A DNA stretch of 64,000 nucleotides from Woeseiaceae bacterium. GTDB taxonomy: Bacteria; Pseudomonadota; Gammaproteobacteria; Steroidobacterales; Woeseiaceae. How positions within the stretch are numbered: position 1 is the stretch's first letter; the number at the start of each line of letters is the position of its first letter. The position numbers were made by a program, and so were the translations under genes. Under the pieces are notes generated by a model, which made no database searches, had not been told where the DNA came from, and worked only from the letters and a program-made list of their open reading frames with translations. The stretch lies in assembly GCA_028277185.1 (NCBI GenBank), contig JANQGQ010000012.1, forward strand, positions 539,046 through 603,045, written 5' to 3'. This document shows, one piece after another, positions 34,740-41,622 of this stretch.

Positions 34740-36940
34740 AGAGCCTCTACCGCCTCAACGTCAGCGAACGGGTGGCGGCGCTCGTCAAACACGGCTGGCT
34801 GTCCGACGACCAGGCCCGCGCGCTCCTCGAAGGCCGTACTCTGCTCTCGGTGCGGCAGGCCGACAAGATCATCGAGAACGTGATCGGGACCTTTGCACTG
34901 CCGCTTGCGGTAGCGCCGAATTTTCTCCTCAACGGCCGCGATTTCATGGTGCCCATGGTCGTCGAGGAGCCGTCCATCGTCGCGGCCTTGAGCAACGCAG
35001 CCCGTCTTGCGCGCGACAACGGCGGTTTCACGGCCAGCCTGACCGATTCCCGCCTGATCGGGCAGGTGCACCTCGTGGATGTGCCCGATCAGGCCGCGGC
35101 CGCGCACGCCGTTCACGACCATGAGGTTGAGCTTCTCGCCGCGGCTAACGAGGTTCACCCGAGGCTCGTGGCGCGCGGCGGCGGTGTGACGGGCCTCGCG
35201 ACCCGCCCGGGCCAGCTGGCCGACGGGCGCACGCTGCTGACGGTTCACTTCAAAGTGAACACCTGCGACGCGATGGGCGCGAACCTCGTCAACACCGTCT
35301 GCGAAGCAATGGCACCCCGGCTTGCGGAAATCGCCGGCGGCAGAATCGCCATGCGGATTCTTTCGAACCTGAGCGACGAGTCGCTCGTCACCGCGCGCAT
35401 GCGCATTCGTCCGGAGCAGCTCGACCGCAAGGGAATCGAGGGCAGCACCGTGGCCCGCGGTATCGTCGATGCCGCCGCGATCGCGGCCTGTGACCCATAC
35501 CGCGCAGCGACGCACAACAAGGGCATCATGAACGGCATCGATCCGCTCGCGATTGCGACGGCCAACGATTGGCGCGCGATCGAGGCCGGTGCCCACGCGC
35601 ACGCCGCGAGCGGGGGGTCCTATACATCGCTGACGCGTTGGTGGCTGGATGAGGAATTCCTGCACGGTGAGATCGTGCTGCCGCTAAAAGTAGGTACCGT
35701 AGGCGGTACGCTGGAAGCAAACCCGCAGGCTGCGCTGTGTCTCGCGTTGACCGGCGTGCGCTCAGCCGGCGAACTCGCCGAACTGATGGCCGCGGCCGGT
35801 CTCGCGCAGAACTTCGCGGCGATTCGCGCGCTGGCGTCGACCGGCATTCAGGAGGGACACATGCGCCTGCACGCCCGGAGTATTGTCGCCTCGCTCGATG
35901 CGCCCGCCGCCGATTTCGATCGGGCCGTCGAGCGGCTGGTGGCCAGCGGTGAGGTCAAGGACTGGAAGGCCCGCGAGATTCTCGAAGACATTGCGCGTGA
36001 GTCTGCCGCCGTCAAAATGACCGGAACTGCTGCGGGCAAGATCATCCTGCTCGGCGAGCACGCCGTCGTGTATGGCAGTCACGCGCTGGCGCTGCCGATT
36101 CCGAACGCCATGCGCGCCGGCGTCCGGTCTAACGGCGAGGGCCTGAGACTCAAGATCCCGGCTTGGCACACCGACGTAAAGCTGGATCTTCGCGAGCCCG
36201 AAGCGCGCGGTTTCGCGGCGACGGCAGCGCTGATTCTGGACGCTCTGGAAATCCCTGACCGAAGCCTCGACATCACGGTCATCAGTCACCTGCCGCGGGC
36301 CATGGGGCTGGGCTCATCGGCGTCGCTGGCGGTTGCCGTCATCCGCGCACTCGATGCGGAGTTCTCGCTGGGGCTCTCCGATGGCGACGTCAACGAGCTT
36401 GCATTTCGCTGCGAGACTCTGGCCCACGGGACACCGTCGGGCGTCGACAATACGCTTGCTACCTACGGCGAACCGCTCCTGTTCCAGAATCGCGGTCAGC
36501 TCGAAACGCGGCCGCTGCGGCTCAGCGCATCGCCGCCGGTCGTCGTGGCCTGGGGCGACGAGCCCGGCCTGACGGCGACGCAGGTAGCCGGGGTACGGGA
36601 ACGACGACTGCGTTCGCCGGAGGACTACGACGCCGTGTTCCGGCGAATCGACGAACTCACCCAGCGCAGCGCGGAGGCGCTGGAAGCGGCCGACTACCGG
36701 TCCGTCGGCGATGCGATGAATCTCTGCCACGGTCTGCTGAACGGCATCGGCGTGTCGACGCCGACGCTCGAGCGCATGGTGCACATAGCGCGCGAAGCCG
36801 GCGCTCGCGGAGCCAAGCTCACCGGCGGCGGTGGCGGCGGCTCGATCGTCGCCTTGTGTCCCGACAACGTCGACGCGGTCACGGCGGCGCTCAAGTCTTA
36901 CGGTTTCACGACGCTGGCAAGCGAATGGCTGGAAACTTAA
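34724..36940 (+). CDS. Bifunctional HMG-CoA reductase (class II) / mevalonate kinase
   Basis: This 738-residue protein carries two consecutive enzymes of the mevalonate route. Residues 1-430 are a class II (degradative-type) HMG-CoA reductase: IGTFALPLAVAPNFLLNG, VEEPSIVAALSNAA, TCDAMGANLVNT, HNKGIMNGIDP, GTVGGTLEANP and the catalytic His in GIQEGHMRLHAR. Residues 432-738 are mevalonate kinase: AAGKIILLGEHAVVYGSHAL, RAMGLGSSASLAVAV, HGTPSGVDN and LTGGGGGGSIVA. There is no stop codon or frame change between them. An internal ATG at 36017 lacks a ribosome site. Single-chain fusion allows direct hand-over of mevalonate, which is inference. Confidence 0.92.
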   Translation: MDARLKSLYRLNVSERVAALVKHGWLSDDQARALLEGRTLLSVRQADKIIENVIGTFALPLAVAPNFLLNGRDFMVPMVVEEPSIVAALSNAARLARDNGGFTASLTDSRLIGQVHLVDVPDQAAAAHAVHDHEVELLAAANEVHPRLVARGGGVTGLATRPGQLADGRTLLTVHFKVNTCDAMGANLVNTVCEAMAPRLAEIAGGRIAMRILSNLSDESLVTARMRIRPEQLDRKGIEGSTVARGIVDAAAIAACDPYRAATHNKGIMNGIDPLAIATANDWRAIEAGAHAHAASGGSYTSLTRWWLDEEFLHGEIVLPLKVGTVGGTLEANPQAALCLALTGVRSAGELAELMAAAGLAQNFAAIRALASTGIQEGHMRLHARSIVASLDAPAADFDRAVERLVASGEVKDWKAREILEDIARESAAVKMTGTAAGKIILLGEHAVVYGSHALALPIPNAMRAGVRSNGEGLRLKIPAWHTDVKLDLREPEARGFAATAALILDALEIPDRSLDITVISHLPRAMGLGSSASLAVAVIRALDAEFSLGLSDGDVNELAFRCETLAHGTPSGVDNTLATYGEPLLFQNRGQLETRPLRLSASPPVVVAWGDEPGLTATQVAGVRERRLRSPEDYDAVFRRIDELTQRSAEALEAADYRSVGDAMNLCHGLLNGIGVSTPTLERMVHIAREAGARGAKLTGGGGGGSIVALCPDNVDAVTAALKSYGFTTLASEWLET

Positions 36941-37539
36941 GCGTGCAGGATCCCGATCGAATCGTCTCGTCGGAAACCGAGGAGCTAATCCTCGTGGATC
37001 GCGAGGACAACGTTACCGGCTTTCTGTCCAAGGCCGATTGCCACGACGGCGACGGCGTGTTGCACCGGGCTTTTTCGGTGTTTCTGTTCGATGCCGAGGG
37101 GAGGCTCCTGATCCAGCAGCGGGCGCCGGGCAAACGGCTCTGGCCCGGCTACTGGTCGAACACCTGTTGCAGCCATCCGCGCCGGGGCGAGGCCCTGGAC
37201 GTCGCGACGTCGCGCCGGCTCGACGATGAACTCAACGTAAGAGCCGAGCTCGAGTTCGTCTATCGGTTCATCTACCGGGCCAGGTACGGTTCGGAGGGTT
37301 CGGAACACGAACTGTGCCACGTGTTTCTCGGCCGGTTGACCGACGAACCGCGGCCCAACGTCAGTGAGATCGCCGCTCTTCGATGCCTGTCGCCGAGCGA
37401 ACTGGACGCGGAGCTCAAGGCCTCACCGGACTCCTTCACTCCGTGGTTCAAGCTCGAATGGGACGTACTCAAGGAGAGCCACGCGGCCCGGCTGTCGGTG
37501 TATGCGGGTCCGGGGATCTACGAAGCGCGATCGACGTAA
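36925..37539 (+). CDS. idi: Isopentenyl-diphosphate delta-isomerase, type I
   Basis: The 204-residue Nudix-fold enzyme interconverts IPP and DMAPP. It has CHDGDGVLHRAFSVFLF, PGKRLWPGYWSNTCCSHPR with the catalytic Cys, and EFVYRFIYRARYGSEGSEHELCHVF with the catalytic Glu and metal ligands. The start at 36925 overlaps the previous gene by 16 bases; a GTG at 36943 just after that stop is also possible. The 3' end overlaps the convergent HMG-CoA synthase gene by 22 bases. Confidence 0.92.
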   Translation: MAGNLSVQDPDRIVSSETEELILVDREDNVTGFLSKADCHDGDGVLHRAFSVFLFDAEGRLLIQQRAPGKRLWPGYWSNTCCSHPRRGEALDVATSRRLDDELNVRAELEFVYRFIYRARYGSEGSEHELCHVFLGRLTDEPRPNVSEIAALRCLSPSELDAELKASPDSFTPWFKLEWDVLKESHAARLSVYAGPGIYEARST

Positions 37540-39005
37540 CGGTAGTACTCGATACCCAGATCGCTGAAGTGGCGGTCATCCGCGTCGCCGACGCGCTCGA
37601 TGACGAATTCGTCGCGCGGCACGTATCCGAGGCTGCCGACCCGGCGGCCGTCGTGCAGCGCCTCGTACTGTTCGCGGCGAAGATCGACGGCAAGCGACAT
37701 CGCATTCGCGAAACCGATCTTTGCGCAGGCATCGCGCCAGCCTTCGGCCATGACGAACGGGATCACCTCGGCCGCGTCGCCACTGCCGTAACCGAGCGTC
37801 AGGACCTCGTCGCCGGCGGCAAGCGACTTCTCTTCCAGAGCCTGCTCGAAGCCCGCGGCCATCCACGCCGGCAGCGCGGCTGTATACAAGTTGCCCAGAT
37901 CGAGCATCGTGTCGCTGCCGAGCGCAAGCTTGTCGAGGATCTGCCGTCGATAGTGTCGTGAGGCGCGGAACACCCGGTAGACGGCCATGCTCAGCGGGTA
38001 GACTTCGTTCCGCGCGTGTTCGGGCGTTGCCAGCGCCGAGACGAGAGGCTGTGACTCCATCTCCTCGCGGACGGCTTCGGGTTCCACGCCGGCCTCGTAG
38101 CAGTAGGCGGCGAGTTCGGCCCGGTCCTCGGCGCTGCCTTTGGCCAGCGCGAACAAGTAGGAAACGGCGAGACCGGTCTCCGGCATCTTCCTGTAAGGCC
38201 GGTGCATGAACACCGCTTTTAAACTCTCCAGATACGAGCGCGGATCGAGCCGGCGTTTGTCGAACATGTCGGCAAGCGCGTGCAGCGTTTCGTCGATGTA
38301 GCAGGTCGTGGAGTACTTGCCGTTGAACACGGGGTAGTCCTGGACCTGATGCGTCTCGCTGCGATCCTGGCCGCAAAACCGGAGCATCGGCTTGCGGAAG
38401 TCGAGGACCCGGTAGTCCGATGCCGAACCCGAATTCACGAGATCGACTACCGCGAGTTTCGGGTTCTCCTCGAGCAGCATGGCCACGGCGCCGGCACCCT
38501 GCGTGGGCTCCCCGCTCGAGCCGCGCGCGTACTCGGCGATGTCGGCGCAAACGACGATGGCCTGACTCCCTCTGCCGTCCAGCGCGAGGTGCCGGATCGC
38601 GCCCTTCATGCCGTAGACGCCGCCGAGGCAGGCGTGCTTGAACTCGGGCACCTCGCAGCTTCTTGCGATCGGCGGCTTGCCGCGCTCGATCAGCGCCCGA
38701 TCGACCATGCCCTTGACGATAATCGCCCCCGCCGAATTGTCCGTGCTGGATTCGGTGCCCAGCCCTAAGAACCGGACTTTTGCCGGATCGACGTCGTACT
38801 GCTCGATCAGCCGCATGACGGCCGTCGCGGCCAGGGTGTACACGCTTTGCTCCGGACCCCGAATCCGGAAGCTGCGGCCCACGACTTCGCGGATCTTGGG
38901 CCAGGAGTTGCCGGTCCACTGGCACCAGTCGTCCAGCCACACGCGGTATGGCGGAATGTAGGCTGCGAGGCCGCTCAGGCCGATTTGGGTGCCGCTGGAT
39001 GACAT
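37518..39005 (-). CDS. mvaS: Hydroxymethylglutaryl-CoA synthase family protein
   Basis: This 495-residue thiolase-fold enzyme probably condenses acetyl-CoA and acetoacetyl-CoA to HMG-CoA. The catalytic cysteine is C126 in FKHACLGGVYGM; GLGTESSTDNSAG and CADIAEYARGSSGEPTQGAGAVAMLL follow the HMGS pattern, and HRPYRKM provides a catalytic-type His. It is about 100 residues longer than typical bacterial MvaS because of its C-terminal part. It is convergent with idi and the only candidate in the locus for the first committed step. A different acyl substrate cannot be excluded. Confidence 0.8.
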   Translation of the reverse strand: MSSSGTQIGLSGLAAYIPPYRVWLDDWCQWTGNSWPKIREVVGRSFRIRGPEQSVYTLAATAVMRLIEQYDVDPAKVRFLGLGTESSTDNSAGAIIVKGMVDRALIERGKPPIARSCEVPEFKHACLGGVYGMKGAIRHLALDGRGSQAIVVCADIAEYARGSSGEPTQGAGAVAMLLEENPKLAVVDLVNSGSASDYRVLDFRKPMLRFCGQDRSETHQVQDYPVFNGKYSTTCYIDETLHALADMFDKRRLDPRSYLESLKAVFMHRPYRKMPETGLAVSYLFALAKGSAEDRAELAAYCYEAGVEPEAVREEMESQPLVSALATPEHARNEVYPLSMAVYRVFRASRHYRRQILDKLALGSDTMLDLGNLYTAALPAWMAAGFEQALEEKSLAAGDEVLTLGYGSGDAAEVIPFVMAEGWRDACAKIGFANAMSLAVDLRREQYEALHDGRRVGSLGYVPRDEFVIERVGDADDRHFSDLGIEYYRYVDRAS

Positions 39006-39091
39006 GGGCAGGCAAATTGACTATAGCCCGCGAATTTTAGGGCCTGTCACCAGCGGTTTCCAGCATCCCCGGCCGGATCGGGCGGCCCGGC

Positions 39092-39613
39092 TCAGTCCGT
39101 GATGCCCGGCACCGTGATCGTGATGACCTCCGAGCTGACGGGCGGATCGTGGGGAATGTGCAGATGATCGCCGAGGAGGAGTTGCAGCGTGTGCTCTCCG
39201 GGTTCGAGGTCCAGACTGGTCGACGTGCTGCCGTCACCGAAATGGATATAGTTCTCGCTGGCCGGGATGGGCATGTCGGTAGCCGGCAAGCCGGCGTTGA
39301 CGATCAGATGATGATGTCCGCTGTGCTTCGTCGCGTCCCCGGCCGGAGCGATGCTCATGCCTTCGATGCCGAACTCGATGCGTACCGGGCTGACAACGAC
39401 GTCGCCGTCGGCCGGCGTTATGAAAAACACCCGGGCGCCTTCCGGCGACGGACTGCGCGGCAGCGCGATCGTGCCGCTGTTCGCTGCCGGGGTCTCGCTG
39501 CCCGTCGCGGCTTCGCCCGCCGGGCTTGCAGGGGCATCATCCGCGCCTCCGCCGCAGGCGGCAAGCGCAACGGCGGTGGCGGCGGTCAGAAAGAGTCGAA
39601 AAGACGTCGGCAT
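39092..39613 (-). CDS. DUF4399 lipoprotein
   Basis: The 173-residue protein has a lipoprotein signal (FLTAATAVALAACGGG), a low-complexity linker, and a beta-rich domain with RVFFITPADGDVVVSPVRIEFG, HSGHHHLIVN, HFGDGSTSTSLDLEPGEHTL and LLLGDHLHIPHDPPVSSEVI, the DUF4399 pattern. Its many histidines suggest metal binding, which is inference. GGAG lies seven bases before the ATG. Its function is not known. Confidence 0.8.
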   Translation of the reverse strand: MPTSFRLFLTAATAVALAACGGGADDAPASPAGEAATGSETPAANSGTIALPRSPSPEGARVFFITPADGDVVVSPVRIEFGIEGMSIAPAGDATKHSGHHHLIVNAGLPATDMPIPASENYIHFGDGSTSTSLDLEPGEHTLQLLLGDHLHIPHDPPVSSEVITITVPGITD

Positions 39614-39783
39614 GATGTGCTCCGGGGTTGTCGGTGGCTCGAATATAGATTCTACGTTGCGGTGCAAGCTCTATGTTGCGGCGCACGGCCTTCCGCTCGC
39701 GCCTCCCCACCCGCGAAGCTTCGTGCCCGGGATATCAAAGTGAGTCTTCACGGGGTTGGACGCGGCAGGCAGTCTCGCATGGC

Positions 39784-39854
39784 GGGGTTGGGGGTGGTTC
39801 ACCGGAATGGCTCCCTGCGGTCCGCTTTATTTCCGGTGAACCGCCCCCAACCCC
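39784..39854 (+). repeat. Constant-loop hairpin repeat, copy 4 (24-bp arms)
   Basis: Arms 39784-39807 and 39831-39854 pair with one G-T exception; loop 39808-39830 is identical to copy 1. The arm reads GGTTGGGGGTGGTTCACCGG toward the loop. The segment 39831-39930 reappears in inverted orientation at 63811-63907. Confidence 0.9.
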
Positions 39855-40080
39855 ACCATACTACCATCGGCGGTTGCGGATACCCGTCCGGCCGCAGGAT
39901 TGTCCTGAAGAAAGGACATTGCCTTTGCTTCAGCATCGCTGACGGTGCGCCACTGAGTGGATGCCGTTCCGTACTGCAAAAATGGTGTCAGACACGATGA
40001 TCAGACAGAGCGATCTTGAGGCAGCACCGATTCCGGAAAATGGCGCCATCGAACGGCCGCGGGGCTAAACGACGCGCCGC

Positions 40081-40161
40081 GACTGGTGGCTGGGTGCCCT
40101 CTGCCGGAAATAAAGCGGACCGCAGGGAGCCATTCCGGCAGAGGGCACCCAGCCGCCGGTC
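40081..40161 (-). repeat. Constant-loop hairpin repeat, copy 5 (29-bp arms, opposite facing)
   Basis: Arms 40081-40109 and 40133-40161 pair with two G-T exceptions; loop 40110-40132 is the reverse complement of copy 4's loop. Arms carry GGGTGCCCTCTGCCGG as in copy 7. Copies 4 and 5 with their spacer, including GGTGTCAGACAC at 39984, occupy the 655-base gap between the DUF4399 gene and the DUF3667 gene. No gene is supported there. Confidence 0.9.
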
Positions 40162-40268
40162 GCTCTACGAGCGTGCATCAAGACCACACGCTGCGAGACT
40201 CAACGCCGAGACAATGTAAAAGCCAGAGTCCCGGGGAGCACCGCCAGAAATCAGGCGTAAGCCGCCTG

Positions 40269-41606
40269 CTAGCTACCCGCGACGGCGATCAGAAACGCGA
40301 GGAACATCATCAGGGCGAACCCGAAGACGTATGACAGGAGCAGCACCAGGTATTTGAGAAACGTCAGAAACCAGCCCTGCCCATAGACGTTGCGCATGGC
40401 CTTGAACAAGTAGACCGGGTAGTAGAACGAGGTCGCGACGATCGGCAGGACGCCGATCCAGGTCGGCAGGGACAGCGAGATGATCAGGCGCCCCCACAGG
40501 ATCTGGAGAATCAGGAGCAGGAAGAAGAAGGCGTGGTAGTGGACGAAGAACAGCAGGTGTTCGACGTAGTAGCGTCGCGACAGCGGATATAGCAGCGCGA
40601 GGACCAGAGCCATCAGCGGCAGCATCACGAACAGCGCGATCGGGACGTTGTCGAGCAGCTTCTCGGCGAAGGCGGCCTGACCTCCTTCGCTGTTCACGAT
40701 CCGGTTGCAGACCTCCTGGACGCGTTCTTTGGAAAACCGCAGCTGGAACCACTGCGGCATGTCGCTGACGTCGTAACCGGTGAAATCACAGTTGTCGTCC
40801 TCGTCCTCACCGTTGATCCGAACGTCGAGGCCTTCCGAATCGTCCTCGTCGTCGACGAGATCGTCCGGTTCGGTGTCGCTGGCCGTCGCGTCCGGCGCCT
40901 CGGCTGCTGATGTCCCGGCATCGGCCGCCGCGTCGGTGCTGCTCTCCGGCGATGCCTCGGGCTCGTAGAGCAGCGCCAGTTCTTCGCGCGGATTGAAAAA
41001 AGCGATCACGAAGAAAATCAGCGACAGCACCAGGTACATGCGAAACGGCGGCATGTAGCGGGCACGGCGGCCGGCCAGGTAATCGCGGGTGAGCTGCCCC
41101 GGCCGGACGAGGAGCGGTATCAGCGTGCGCCAGAGGCGCGAGTCGAACTCGAACAGGTCGCCGAAGGCGTCGCGAATCAGCTCCCAGAGACTGATCAGCC
41201 GGCTGCGGGCGCGCTGTCCGCAGTTACCGCAATACTGCCCGCGGAGCACGGCGCCGCAGTTGAGGCAGGTGGCGGGCTCGCGGGAGCTGTGGCCGTAGGC
41301 AGTGTCCTCGCGCAGTACCCGCGACTCGAGGACCACCGCGTCGCCGAAGCGCTGCGCGGCGCCCGGGTAGGACTCGTTCGCCTCGCGCTCGATGAACACG
41401 TCGAGCGCCTCGTCCGATTCGAAGCGGAGGCGCCAGCCAAACGCACTGCGCTCGTCGCTATCCGGGCGCGGCGTCCCGGTTTCGACCGCGGCGACGCCGT
41501 GCGCCGTCGCCACGTCGGCGATATGGCCTTCCAGCCACTCGGCGAAAGCCTCGGCAGCGTCCGGCGCAACGAACGCCGTCTGTTCGTATAGCGGGCCGGA
41601 CGACAC
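40269..41606 (-). CDS. DUF3667 membrane protein with N-terminal DUF4286-like domain
   Basis: The 445-residue protein begins with a DUF4286-like alpha/beta domain (about 1-105), then a zinc ribbon CLNCGAVLRGQYCGNCGQRA, then the DUF3667 core DLFEFDSRLWRTLIPLLVRPGQLT, DYLAGRRARYMPPFRMYLVLS and about five membrane helices. A long acidic Asp/Glu-rich loop (about 205-260) separates the first helix from the rest. DUF3667 members have no settled function. Fusion to the DUF4286 sequence is noteworthy. Confidence 0.78.
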   Translation of the reverse strand: MSSGPLYEQTAFVAPDAAEAFAEWLEGHIADVATAHGVAAVETGTPRPDSDERSAFGWRLRFESDEALDVFIEREANESYPGAAQRFGDAVVLESRVLREDTAYGHSSREPATCLNCGAVLRGQYCGNCGQRARSRLISLWELIRDAFGDLFEFDSRLWRTLIPLLVRPGQLTRDYLAGRRARYMPPFRMYLVLSLIFFVIAFFNPREELALLYEPEASPESSTDAAADAGTSAAEAPDATASDTEPDDLVDDEDDSEGLDVRINGEDEDDNCDFTGYDVSDMPQWFQLRFSKERVQEVCNRIVNSEGGQAAFAEKLLDNVPIALFVMLPLMALVLALLYPLSRRYYVEHLLFFVHYHAFFFLLLILQILWGRLIISLSLPTWIGVLPIVATSFYYPVYLFKAMRNVYGQGWFLTFLKYLVLLLSYVFGFALMMFLAFLIAVAGS

Positions 41607-41622
41607 GGGACTTTACGTTGTT

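Larger units (their letters stand above)
39784..40245. repeat. Long dispersed repeat block, inverted relative to 63560-63911
   Basis: Read on the minus strand, this block shows in order a GCTCCCCGGGA segment, a GGCGTTGAGTCT segment, hairpin copy 5, a CCGGAATCGG segment, GTGTCTGACACC, a stretch like AAGGCAATG-TTCTT-CAGG, and hairpin copy 4. The same order occurs on the plus strand at 63560-63911, and its first parts at 26001-26194. The copies differ by indels of tens of bases between hairpins. It behaves like an old duplicated intergenic element. Confidence 0.75.
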
